A DNA stretch of 64,000 nt from Colwellia sp. MB02u-6 (GTDB taxonomy: Bacteria; Pseudomonadota; Gammaproteobacteria; Enterobacterales; Alteromonadaceae): assembly GCF_014077095.1 (NCBI RefSeq), contig NZ_JACGVG010000027.1, forward strand, positions 496,001 through 560,000, in the 5' to 3' direction. Position numbers and translations under genes: made by a program. Every line of letters starts with the position of its first letter. The first letter of the stretch is position 1. Below the pieces are notes generated by a model that saw only the letters and a program-made list of their open reading frames with translations, did no database searches and was not told where the DNA came from. Below, piece after piece: positions 18,961 through 27,875 of this stretch.

Positions 18961-19180
18961 TGAATAGAGTTTTAAAAAAATTAACTGAGCAGTAAGCCAA
19001 ATACTCATTAGCTGATTTTTGTTAAAATTTTCACCTAAAGCAACTAAAGCCAATGTGCTATTCATTTTTCCAACAATATAAAAAGCTTACCAAAAAATAT
19101 TTGTTAAACCCTTGCCTACCGTTATCCTCCAACTAATATGACGATTAACCGTTTGTAAAATTAGACAGTGGCTATAGTAT

Positions 19181-21871
19181 TTATGATGTGATTTTTTCTG
19201 TACGTCGCCTAAAATATTTTTCCCCCTCGACTAAAAACAATACCGAAGAAGAAACAAGAAAAATACGTAGCCATACAGTTAAGTTAATGTCTGTTGTGCC
19301 AAACAAAGACTGCATCGGTTTTAGGTAGGTAAAACCTAACTGTAAAAAAATCAGTATAACAATAGCGATTAATACATAACGATTGCCCGTTAGTCCGGCC
19401 CAATTAAATATACTATTTTTCAAATAGCGTGAGTTAAATAAATAAAACACCTCAAACATAACCAAGGTATTCACCGCTACTGTGCGTGCATGCTCAATGC
19501 TCATACCTAATTTCATTTCCCAAATATAAAGGCCGACTGTTCCACTCATCAAAATAACAGCAACAAAACTGATACGCCAAATTAAGTGGGGTGTTAGCAT
19601 AGGTTCATTGGAATTACGTGGTGGGCGTTTCATCACATTTTTTTCAGACGGTTCAAATGATAATGACAATGCCAGAGTAACGGCGGTCACCATGTTGACC
19701 CAGAGAATTTGTACTGGCGTTAACGGTAACTGATGAAAACCAAATAAAATTGCCGCCAAAATGATCAGTGCTTCGCCACCACCGGTGGGCAGAATAAAAA
19801 TAATCGACTTTTTGATATTGTCATAAACGGTGCGTCCTTCTTCTACAGCATGAATGATAGAGGCAAAATTATCGTCTAGCAATACCATTTCAGCAGCCTC
19901 TTTGGCCGCTTCTGTACCCTTATGCCCCATAGCTGTGCCGACATCAGCACGTTTCAGTGCAGGGGCGTCATTCACGCCATCTCCGGTCATAGCAACAATT
20001 AACCCCAGCTCTTGTAACAGCCTAACTAAAAGTAACTTATGCTCCGGATTGACACGTGCGTACACATCAATATCTTGGATGCGCTGGCGTAATTCATCTT
20101 CACTCATGAGGTCTAGTTCCTGTCCGGTCAGTACATCGTCAACATTAACTAGGTTGAGTTGTTGGGCGATAGCGCGCGCTGTAACACCATGGTCTCCGGT
20201 AATGATTTTTACCCTAATACCCGCGGTATGGCAGACTTTTATCGCCTCTATAGCTTCTTCACGAGGCGGGTCAATCAAGCCAAACATACCTAATAAAATG
20301 AGACCGTTCTCCACGTCACTAAACTTTAATTCCAGCTGTTTATCGTTGACTGGCTTAACAGCAATAGCCAATACGCGCTGGCCTTGATGAGCCATTTCAT
20401 GAATATGGTTTAACCAGTAATCACTGTCTAATGTCTGAACACCTTGTACTGTTTTTTGATAGGTACACATCTTTAAAATACGCTCGGGGGCACCTTTTAG
20501 GAAAACAAAGGCATCACCTGTTTGTTTATGGTGGAGTGTCGCCATAAATCGATGTTCAGATTCAAAAGGAATCAGATCTGTGCGGGGATATAGCTTAGTC
20601 TCTGCCTCAAGGTCTAATCCAGCCTTGATACCTGATACTAATAAAGCGCCCTCCATGGGGTCACCATGAACTAGCCATTCTCCCTCTTTTAGTTCTAGTG
20701 AGGCATCATTGCATAGCACAGCAGCCCTGATAGCCTCCAAAAGAAGTGACTTCTCCTCAGGAAAAACATTCGTATCTGATAACATTATTGAGCCATGAGG
20801 ATCGTAGCCGGTGCCAGTTAGTTCAAATAAACTGCTAGTCGTGGCAATCATTCGAACCGTCATTTCATTGCGCGTCAGCGTACCTGTTTTGTCAGTACAA
20901 ATGACATTCACGGCCCCTAAAGTTTCCACGGCAGGTAATCTACGGATAATAGCATTTCGTTTTGACATACGCTGTACACCAATCGCTAGGGTGATTGTCA
21001 TAATGGCAGGTAAACCTTCTGGAATTGCCGCTACAGCAAGGCTGACAGCGGTAAGAAACATTTCAGAGAGTGTATAATTTCTTACTAGTGAACCAAAAAT
21101 AAATGTAAACATGGCAATCGCTAAAATGGCGAGTGTAAGCCAGCGTCCGAACTGGGCTATTTGACGTAATAATGGCGTTGTTAGTGAGTCTACTTGTGAT
21201 ACGAGCTTACTAATGTGCCCAATCTCAGTTTGTGCGCCTGTTGCAATAACCACGCCGCTGCCCTGGCCATGAGTCACAAGAGTGCCTGAGTAAGCTAAAC
21301 ATCGACGGTCAGCTATCATGGACTTTTGTGCAACAGAATCTGTGATTTTCTCTACTGCTATAGACTCTCCTGTTAGCGCTGCCTCCTGTATTTCAAGCCC
21401 TTTAACATTAAATAGTCGTAGATCTGCGGGGACCTTATCACCCGACTGCAACATCACGATATCACCGGGTACTAAGGCCTGTGCAGCGACACTTATTTTT
21501 TTGCCATCACGTAACGCCATGGCATTTGGAGAAAGCATTTGCCGAATAGCCTTCAAAGCATTCTCGGCCTTACCCTCCTGCACGAAGCCAATCATGGCAT
21601 TAATCATAACAACAGCTAGGATCACACTTGTATCTACCCAATGACCCAAGATTGCGGTAACAGCACTCGCTGCTATTAAGACATAAATGAGAATATTATG
21701 CAGTTGGTATAAAAAACGCACTAATAAACCACGTCCCTTTGGTTCGGGTAATGTGTTGGGTCCATATTTTGTCAGTCTTTTATTTACCTCATCTTTTGAT
21801 AGTCCACTCGGTGTTGCCTCGAGTAATTCAAAGACTGTTTGTACCTTTTCAGTATGATAACTGTTTGACAT
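19181..21871 (-). CDS. cation-transporting P-type ATPase (P2-type, Ca2+-ATPase-like)
   Basis: About 896 residues. N-terminal cation-ATPase domain, TGES actuator loop ([12 protein letters not shown]), PEGLP in M4, phosphorylation motif [13 protein letters not shown], nucleotide domain (KGAPERIL), hinge [16 protein letters not shown], and a C-terminal membrane domain. Layout matches P2A-like calcium or multi-cation pumps; the ion cannot be fixed. The start ATG 21871 has GGAGGG close upstream; a frame open to 21973 adds 34 unconserved residues and would run to the operator. It diverges from an alcohol dehydrogenase across an FNR-type site. Confidence 0.92.
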   Translation of the reverse strand: MSNSYHTEKVQTVFELLEATPSGLSKDEVNKRLTKYGPNTLPEPKGRGLLVRFLYQLHNILIYVLIAASAVTAILGHWVDTSVILAVVMINAMIGFVQEGKAENALKAIRQMLSPNAMALRDGKKISVAAQALVPGDIVMLQSGDKVPADLRLFNVKGLEIQEAALTGESIAVEKITDSVAQKSMIADRRCLAYSGTLVTHGQGSGVVIATGAQTEIGHISKLVSQVDSLTTPLLRQIAQFGRWLTLAILAIAMFTFIFGSLVRNYTLSEMFLTAVSLAVAAIPEGLPAIMTITLAIGVQRMSKRNAIIRRLPAVETLGAVNVICTDKTGTLTRNEMTVRMIATTSSLFELTGTGYDPHGSIMLSDTNVFPEEKSLLLEAIRAAVLCNDASLELKEGEWLVHGDPMEGALLVSGIKAGLDLEAETKLYPRTDLIPFESEHRFMATLHHKQTGDAFVFLKGAPERILKMCTYQKTVQGVQTLDSDYWLNHIHEMAHQGQRVLAIAVKPVNDKQLELKFSDVENGLILLGMFGLIDPPREEAIEAIKVCHTAGIRVKIITGDHGVTARAIAQQLNLVNVDDVLTGQELDLMSEDELRQRIQDIDVYARVNPEHKLLLVRLLQELGLIVAMTGDGVNDAPALKRADVGTAMGHKGTEAAKEAAEMVLLDDNFASIIHAVEEGRTVYDNIKKSIIFILPTGGGEALIILAAILFGFHQLPLTPVQILWVNMVTAVTLALSLSFEPSEKNVMKRPPRNSNEPMLTPHLIWRISFVAVILMSGTVGLYIWEMKLGMSIEHARTVAVNTLVMFEVFYLFNSRYLKNSIFNWAGLTGNRYVLIAIVILIFLQLGFTYLKPMQSLFGTTDINLTVWLRIFLVSSSVLFLVEGEKYFRRRTEKITS

Positions 21872-21980
21872 CCTTATCCCTCCAATAGCTATGCTAATAT
21901 CTGAATGCACTAAACATTCATCACCTGAATCAATATCTGAATTACCAACTGAAGAGTACGCGTTTACACTCATTGTCGAA

Positions 21981-21994
21981 CTGACAAATATCAG
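21981..21994. promoter_or_regulatory. FNR-type operator CTGACAAATATCAG
   Basis: One change from CTGAT-N4-ATCAG, in the divergent region between the P-type ATPase and the alcohol dehydrogenase. The spacing allows class II activation of both genes. Confidence 0.6.
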
Positions 21995-22056
21995 TTCTCC
22001 CCCACAGCAGCCATGATAGCCTTTATATTCAAGACTAATTTTTGGAGTGAATTTCT

Positions 22057-23136
22057 GTGGCTGAGATGATGAAAGCGGCTATTTTTGTTGAGCCTGGTCG
22101 AATCGTTCTTGATGACAAACCTATACCCAATATTGGGCCTAACGATGCGTTAATAAGGGTAACTACAACCACAATATGTGGCACAGATATTCATATATTG
22201 AAGGGAGAATATCCAGTCGCCAGAGGCCTGACAATAGGCCATGAGCCGGTCGGGATAATAGAGAAGTTAGGCGCTAATGTTGCTGGTTATCAAGAAGGTC
22301 AGCGTGTTATTGCGGGTGCAATTTGCCCTAGCGGCTATTCCCACGCTTGCCTTGATGGACTTCATTCGCAAGATGGTGGCAGCTGCAGACATGGCCTAAA
22401 AGCACTTGGAGGCTGGCGTTTTGGCAATACCATTGACGGTGCTCAAGCTGAATTTTTATTGGTTCCAGATGCGATGGCAAATCTCGCGCTGGTACCTGAT
22501 AATCTTACCGACGAGCAAGTGCTTATGTGCCCAGACATTATGTCTACCGGTTTTGCTGGAGCTGAATCAGGAAACATAAAAATTGGTGATAGTGTAGCTA
22601 TATTCGCCCAAGGGCCGATCGGTTTATGTGCTACCGCAGGGGCTAGGTTGCGCGGTGCAACCACCATCATTGCAATAGAAACGGTACCACGGCGAATGGA
22701 AATGGCCAGACAGTTAGGGGCAAACTTTGTCATTGATTATCGAAAAACTGAACCCGTTAAAGAAATTATGCGCATTACCCAAGGGCGCGGTGTCGACGTG
22801 GCCATTGAGGCATTAGGGCTGCAGTCAACCTTTGAAAACTGCCTAAGAGCACTCAAGCCTGGAGGCACATTATCTAGCCTTGGCGTATATTCTGAGAATT
22901 TAATTATTCCCCTCGATGCTTTTCATGCCGGACTAGGTGACAATAAAATAATAACCTCTTTATGTCCTGGTGGAAAAGAGCGAATGCGTAGATTGATGAA
23001 TGTGATCGAATCTGAGCGAATTGATCTCAAACCCTTAATTACTCATCATTATTCGCTTGATCAGATAGAAGACGCTTATGCGCTATTTGCCAATCAAAGT
23101 GATGGCGTGCTGAAAATTGCGATAACACCCAATTGA
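22057..23136 (+). CDS. zinc-dependent alcohol dehydrogenase (MDR family)
   Basis: 359-residue medium-chain dehydrogenase/reductase. Catalytic zinc ligands appear in TICGTDIHIL and in GHEPVG. The usual structural-zinc four-Cys loop is altered: the region reads CPSGYSHACLDGLHSQDGGSC and may be a variant. The Rossmann part has VAIFAQGPIGLCATAGARLRGA. It probably interconverts an alcohol and aldehyde with NAD(H), serving fermentation. Start: GTG 22057 with GGAG nine bases before it; ATG 22066 is possible. It lies opposite the P-type ATPase. Confidence 0.88.
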   Translation: MAEMMKAAIFVEPGRIVLDDKPIPNIGPNDALIRVTTTTICGTDIHILKGEYPVARGLTIGHEPVGIIEKLGANVAGYQEGQRVIAGAICPSGYSHACLDGLHSQDGGSCRHGLKALGGWRFGNTIDGAQAEFLLVPDAMANLALVPDNLTDEQVLMCPDIMSTGFAGAESGNIKIGDSVAIFAQGPIGLCATAGARLRGATTIIAIETVPRRMEMARQLGANFVIDYRKTEPVKEIMRITQGRGVDVAIEALGLQSTFENCLRALKPGGTLSSLGVYSENLIIPLDAFHAGLGDNKIITSLCPGGKERMRRLMNVIESERIDLKPLITHHYSLDQIEDAYALFANQSDGVLKIAITPN

Positions 23137-23206
23137 ATGTTTTAAGGACGGCACACGACTGAAATGCTAGTAATATAAAGTCAATTAAAAAGGTTATATT
23201 ATTAAG

Positions 23207-23220
23207 GTGATATATGTCAG
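23207..23220. promoter_or_regulatory. weak FNR-type site GTGATATATGTCAG
   Basis: Two changes from the island palindrome, 192 bases before the universal stress gene at 23412. Weak alone; listed because the same arrangement precedes the other stress genes. Confidence 0.3.
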
Positions 23221-23411
23221 TTAACCCTGATATAAGCTTATTTAAATACCCTTGTGGTCTAACATTTTAATAGTGTTATAAAACGGTTTTATCACACTCT
23301 TACAATCAAAATATAAGTGGCAAGTTAATAACAGATAGGTTTTTCAGTATAACGATTTTTGTTTTTTGACTTTTGGCTTGGTATTAGGTCTTAATAAATG
23401 AGGGTAATAGT

Positions 23412-23846
23412 ATGGATAAACCTATGTATATTGTTGGCATCGATGGCAGTGAGTGGGCAAAAAGAGCGCTAGAACGAGCTATTTTATTAGCTGAGAAAAC
23501 AGGTGCTAAGGTTAAGTTGGTACAAGTTATTAACCCGATCCTATCAGAGCCATTTGTTGTTGATGGCGGTATTGTACCGATGATAAAAAATGAAGACGAA
23601 AAAAAAATCGCCTTGAACATGCTGTCGTTTTTGCGTGATCAATATAAGCAATCAAATGTTCATTTGGACAGTGAAGTGCTAAGGGGAGACCCAGCTGAAA
23701 TTTTACATGATAAAACCAAAACAGAACATGCCAATATGCTTTTTGTTGGCCGACGAGGACGTTCTCCTTTGTCTGAAATTATTGTTGGCAGTGTCTCTAA
23801 TAAACTGGCTCACTCTATCGGCATACCTATCGTGCTAGTACCTTGA
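23412..23846 (+). CDS. universal stress protein, single domain
   Basis: 144-residue UspA-fold protein. VGIDGSEWAKRALERAI at the N-terminus and the ATP-binding type motif FVGRRGRSPLSEIIVGSVSNKLAHSIGIPIVLVP at the C-terminus (G-2x-G-9x-G(S/T)) place it with ATP-binding Usps. It is closely similar in pattern to the Usp at 48031, so the two are paralogues. GAGGG precedes the ATG. Such proteins commonly belong to anaerobic FNR/Anr regulons. Confidence 0.93.
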   Translation: MDKPMYIVGIDGSEWAKRALERAILLAEKTGAKVKLVQVINPILSEPFVVDGGIVPMIKNEDEKKIALNMLSFLRDQYKQSNVHLDSEVLRGDPAEILHDKTKTEHANMLFVGRRGRSPLSEIIVGSVSNKLAHSIGIPIVLVP

Positions 23847-23938
23847 ACAAGGTTTGGTGAAATTTTTCTTATCGTATCAATAAGGTGTTTTTATTGTGAT
23901 TATTGCTACTAATTCAATCCTTTTGAGGTTAGCCAGGC

Positions 23939-24205
23939 TTGCGTTATTTATATGTTAACTCGGCTGATATTTATCATTTTATCCTTGGAGTGCATACCGC
24001 AGACTATGATCTTTATTTATTAATTGAGCATATTATGCAAAAACGTGATTATAACCGTTTATTGGTATTAACCAAGAAAGAAGCCAACAAAAATGCAACA
24101 CGACAAGAATTACAGGAACTTGAAGCGCTAGAGTATAAGGTGATTGATCAACGCCATGGAAGTGAATTAGATGACACTTATGACGCTAAACTTTTTTTAA
24201 AGTAA
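23939..24205 (+). CDS. hypothetical protein, 88 aa
   Basis: The frame opens with TTG at 23939, ten bases after GAGG; a later ATG at 24032 would shorten it by about a third. The product is charged and helical, ending in DDTYDAKLFLK, with no membrane segment or recognised motif. It lies between a universal stress gene and an SGNH hydrolase, all rightward. The coding call rests on an uninterrupted frame and position only. Confidence 0.5.
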   Translation: MRYLYVNSADIYHFILGVHTADYDLYLLIEHIMQKRDYNRLLVLTKKEANKNATRQELQELEALEYKVIDQRHGSELDDTYDAKLFLK

Positions 24206-24385
24206 TTACCGCCACAACTATATGATTGCTCACTTTCACCTAAGCTCGTTAATAACATTATTAATGATGAAATGATGAAATGCTGAATATCATCTATTAG
24301 CAGCATAGGCAGTGACAGCATTTAATTCCCCGTTTATTGATAGTAATACACAAAGAGATAAAAAAACTCAGGGAGGGTGATTAAT

Positions 24386-25102
24386 ATGTTCCATCAAATA
24401 ACAACCGTTTTGTTAATGCCGGTACTGATACCACAAGCTATTTTTATCAATAAAATGACAGTATCACTGCCAGAGCCAACAGGGGATCGTTTAGGTGTAT
24501 GTGGTGTGGGTAATGAACTGAGATTACTTATCATTGGTGATTCAGCTGCGGTAGGTGTTGGTGTCGATGGACAAGAAGATGCTTTAGCCGGACAGCTATC
24601 ATCATTACTTGGCCGTTCTTATAGTGTTAATTGGAAATTACTTGCAAAGACCGGGGCCACTGCTGAAGATGTACTGGTTATGTTACATAATCAACAAGAG
24701 CAAGTGTTTGATGTGGTACTTGTATCGATTGGTGTTAATGACGTAACGCATTTTACTCATTTAAGTCGATGGGAAAAGAGTATGAATGTGATGCTCAATA
24801 TCCTAGTGTCAAAATTTTCAGTAAAAAAAATACTGCTATCAAATTTACCACCCATGCAAGAATTTACCACCTTTCCTTTACCTTTGCGTTGGTGGTGGGG
24901 TCAGCGTTCTAAGCAGTTAAATAACCGGCTCAGGGTTGTTGTTGAAAATTTTAGCGAATGTACTAACTTTGATATCGATGCACCTATTGAACCAAGGTAC
25001 ATTGCCAAGGACGGATTTCACCCATCAAAAGTAGCCTATCAAGCTTGGGCAAATCAGGCAGCTAAAACAATTACATCATCTTTAGATGACATCAAGGCGT
25101 AA
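24386..25102 (+). CDS. SGNH/GDSL-family hydrolase
   Basis: About 238 residues. Block I LLIIGDSAAVGVGVDG carries the nucleophilic Ser, block III VSIGVNDVTH the Asn, and block V KDGFHPSKVAY the catalytic Asp-His. These enzymes are esterases, lipases or acyl/deacetyl hydrolases; the substrate is unknown. The N-terminus is moderately hydrophobic (MFHQITTVLLMPVLIPQAIF), perhaps a weak signal or anchor. ATG 24386 has GGGAGG nine bases upstream; the GTG at 24377 overlaps that site. Confidence 0.88.
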   Translation: MFHQITTVLLMPVLIPQAIFINKMTVSLPEPTGDRLGVCGVGNELRLLIIGDSAAVGVGVDGQEDALAGQLSSLLGRSYSVNWKLLAKTGATAEDVLVMLHNQQEQVFDVVLVSIGVNDVTHFTHLSRWEKSMNVMLNILVSKFSVKKILLSNLPPMQEFTTFPLPLRWWWGQRSKQLNNRLRVVVENFSECTNFDIDAPIEPRYIAKDGFHPSKVAYQAWANQAAKTITSSLDDIKA

Positions 25103-25465
25103 TAAATTAATTTGTTGATTATCTTATATAGGATCTGAATATTTGATGATGGTGTTAATCATATTTAAGGATATTGTTACACACGTTATTTTCTGCTTAA
25201 AACTTAGTTATCTTGTGATGCTTAATGGACTTATCTCAAACTGCTTAATGTTGAATTCGTCTACTTATTGTCATTGAAAATAAGGTCAGCGATCGCTATT
25301 TATACATAATTAACTTGGGCATAAGTAAATCAGGAGAATATATATTTCTTTAGAGTTAAATAATAAACTTTATATCAGGTTTCCCCTTATTACTAATTTT
25401 TATCCTTTGAATAATGATTAATGGTAGAGATAAATACATGAGCGTAAAACCTCTTAGGGAAAACC
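25103..25465 (+). promoter_or_regulatory. 363-base gap before the FNR-type regulator gene
   Basis: AT-rich, with no convincing gene. It must hold the regulator promoter. No good copy of the CTGAT-N4-ATCAG palindrome is seen here, so strong autoregulation by that site is not indicated. Confidence 0.4.
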
Positions 25466-26167
25466 ATGAAACACCTTAAATACGCGGAAGCAAGTAAATG
25501 TGAACGTTGTATTAGATACCAAAATTGCGTTGTCGCACAGTTATTAGGTAGTACGCCTTATATTAAAACTGTTAATTCATATTTACTGAGTGCTCATGAA
25601 CACTTATATCATGCGGGTGATGAGCTGAGTGCACTTTATATAATTAAATCGGGGGCAATTAAAATTTATGTTACCCATAATGATGGTGATGAACAAATTC
25701 TAAACTTTTTAATTCCAGGCGATATCCTTGGGCTTGATGGTTTAGATACACAGCAATTTGGTTCGTCGGCTATTGCCTTACAAACCTCAGCTGTTTGTGC
25801 TATTCCATTACAACAGTTTAGAAACATACTTGCTGAGTTAGTACCGAGTTGGTTAATCAAGCTTGCCACCGATAATTTGAGCAAACAGGGGCGTAATATT
25901 TCTTTGTTAAATAAGAAAAAAGCTAAAGCACGGATAGCGGCATTTTTAATGGATATGGCTGATAACTACAAATCCCTTGGCTGTTCAGATAAAAACTTTG
26001 AATTAAGTATGTCTCGTGATGACATCGGTAATTATCTGGGGTTAGCATCAGAAACAGTCAGCAGAACATTGACTCAGTTACAACAAGAAGGCTCAGTAAA
26101 GATGGAACGGAGAAATGTAACGATTATAAATGCGTCGCATTTAAGTGAAATGGCTCAGCATCGTTAA
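25466..26167 (+). CDS. FNR-type oxygen-responsive transcription regulator
   Basis: 233 residues: N-terminal cysteines Cys12, Cys15 and Cys21 (CX2CX5C), central Cys111, cyclic-nucleotide-like beta-roll, dimer helix and a C-terminal helix-turn-helix. The four cysteines match the 4Fe-4S ligands of E. coli FNR (20, 23, 29, 122), so oxygen sensing is expected. The recognition helix SETVSRTLTQLQ keeps the Glu-x-x-Ser-Arg set that reads TTGAT half-sites. Located mid-island, it is the natural candidate to bind the CTGAT-N4-ATCAG palindromes around it. Whether it is the cell's only FNR is unknown. Confidence 0.93.
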   Translation: MKHLKYAEASKCERCIRYQNCVVAQLLGSTPYIKTVNSYLLSAHEHLYHAGDELSALYIIKSGAIKIYVTHNDGDEQILNFLIPGDILGLDGLDTQQFGSSAIALQTSAVCAIPLQQFRNILAELVPSWLIKLATDNLSKQGRNISLLNKKKAKARIAAFLMDMADNYKSLGCSDKNFELSMSRDDIGNYLGLASETVSRTLTQLQQEGSVKMERRNVTIINASHLSEMAQHR

Positions 26168-26273
26168 GCACAATCAGATGATTATTGTAGAATCAGATGT
26201 TGGTCTCGGTTAAATAAATGCGTTGTCGTTGTGTTTATCGAAAGGGAAGCATAAAACGCTTTTTTATGCTCAA

Positions 26274-26287
26274 CTGATATTTTTCAG
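26274..26287. promoter_or_regulatory. imperfect FNR-type site CTGATATTTTTCAG
   Basis: One change in the second half-site. It is more than 600 bases from the next start codon, so its role is doubtful. Confidence 0.3.
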
Positions 26288-26690
26288 GGTCTTCATAACT
26301 GTTGTTGTGATCTTATTATTTCGTGAAGTACGTCACTCGTTATTATTATCTCTGGGTGAATTGATCACCGATAATTTAACATAACGTTTAAATAGTTGAG
26401 CAATAAGTTAGCGTATGACGTTTATGGTCAATAAAGTTACTTTACATAGAGTAATATCAATACTCGCTGTTGAAATACTGGTCACGATTAGTGGAGAGAA
26501 ATAGAGCTTGTATTAATTGGCTTAACAGGAGGATTTTTTTGACCCTGTAACAAAATCTGTGTAACTGCCTATTATTAAAACTCAGTATGGCAAGTGTTGT
26601 TTTAGCTTAATAATTAAGTGCAACTCATCAAGAGATTACATCAAAATGAATACAGTTTAAGACGTTATACTTCAGTTAACCTTTCTTGAC

Positions 26691-26704
26691 CTGATTATTA
26701 TCAG
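26691..26704. promoter_or_regulatory. FNR-type operator CTGATTATTATCAG
   Basis: Perfect palindrome; a class II start near 26739 would give a leader of about 155 bases to the tandem Usp gene and the glucan synthase. Confidence 0.65.
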
Positions 26705-26894
26705 TTTAAAAAATTCCCTTCTTATTTATAGTCTACATAACACGCATTATTACTGCATTGGCGCATTTTCCCTATGCCGGAAATATAGCACTGAAAATGT
26801 TTAGCGTATTACAATGAATTCCTTTCGTATTTACGTTTAGCCCTAAAAAAGAGGATCAATAATTGTGTCCTCAACTATGAAGGAGATGTATATC

Positions 26895-27875
26895 ATGCGT
26901 GATATTTTAATTTGCCTTGATGGATCCGCTATTTCTAAGCAGGCTATTCCTTATGCATTGGCGATAGCACATGCTTTTAAGGCAAATATCACCCTACTAC
27001 ATGTACTAGAATATTCAGACAATAATATTAAAACACCGGTTGACCCTTTTCTTTGGGCGCTACAAAAACAAGAAATAGAAATATATCTTGATGATATTAT
27101 GTCAAATTTTCCAGCAAACACTAACATAGTTACTAGCCATATTGTTGAAGGTAAAGCGGCAGAAGAAATTAGTCATTGGATAAAAAAACACCCTGTTGAT
27201 CTGGTCGTACTTTGCAGTCATGGTGCCAATGGTTATTCGCAGTGGCCATTAGCCAGTAATAGTCAAAAACTACTTTTTGGCAGCAAAGTATCAACATTAT
27301 TGGTGCCAGCAAAAGAGCATCAATATCATCAAGAACAGCCCCTTCACTGTAAAAAAATATTGGTCCCCCTAGACGGCTCTGTTTGGGCAGAAAGTGTACT
27401 GCCTGTTGCACTAAGCATCGCCAAAGAGCAGCAGGCAGAAATACTATTAGCCCATGTTATACCTGAGTCTGGACTGACTCATATTATGCCATTTAACAAT
27501 GATGAAATAGCATTAGAAAATAGTATTCAGCGACATAATGAAAAAGTTGCAGCCAATTACCTAGAGCAGGTGAGAAAACAATTATCATCGTTAACCACTT
27601 TAGATATCAGTTCGATACTGATCCCCAAACATGGCGTGTGTGACGAATTATTACAAGTGGTAGCCCAAGATGACATCGATATGGTGATTATGAACGCGCA
27701 TGGTCGTTCTGCTAGAGCCGGGCGTTACCATGGTAATATTGCTATGGATTTTTTGGCAAATACTAAGGTGCCTGTTTTGTTGGTAAGAGGTATAACACCG
27801 CAAGATGATTTGCTCAGGCCAGGCAATACTTATCAATCTGAGTTAGAAGGACGTTATCCCCAGAGGGCTTATTAA
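26895..27875 (+). CDS. tandem-domain universal stress protein
   Basis: About 326 residues made of two UspA folds. The first begins ILICLDGSAISKQAIPYAL and has VVLCSHGANGYSQW; the second begins KILVPLDGSVWAESVLPVAL and has VIMNAHGRSARAG, then VPVLLVRG. The start is ATG 26895, with AAGGAG nine bases upstream; GTG 26865 lies before that ribosome site. Its stop overlaps the next start (TAATG), so translation of the giant glucan synthase is probably coupled to it. Confidence 0.92.
   Translation: MRDILICLDGSAISKQAIPYALAIAHAFKANITLLHVLEYSDNNIKTPVDPFLWALQKQEIEIYLDDIMSNFPANTNIVTSHIVEGKAAEEISHWIKKHPVDLVVLCSHGANGYSQWPLASNSQKLLFGSKVSTLLVPAKEHQYHQEQPLHCKKILVPLDGSVWAESVLPVALSIAKEQQAEILLAHVIPESGLTHIMPFNNDEIALENSIQRHNEKVAANYLEQVRKQLSSLTTLDISSILIPKHGVCDELLQVVAQDDIDMVIMNAHGRSARAGRYHGNIAMDFLANTKVPVLLVRGITPQDDLLRPGNTYQSELEGRYPQRAY

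Larger units (their letters stand above)
26168..26894 (+). promoter_or_regulatory. 727-base gap between the FNR gene and the Usp-glucan synthase operon
   Basis: No credible gene. It holds an imperfect hairpin GCATAAAA / TTTTATGC (26249-26269), perhaps the regulator's terminator, a weak palindrome at 26274 and a perfect one at 26691. The rest is AT-rich. Confidence 0.5.

Noticed and set aside
26705-26894. Regulatory RNA in the long leader before the tandem Usp gene
   Set aside because: No conserved structural motif or terminator-like hairpin is visible.
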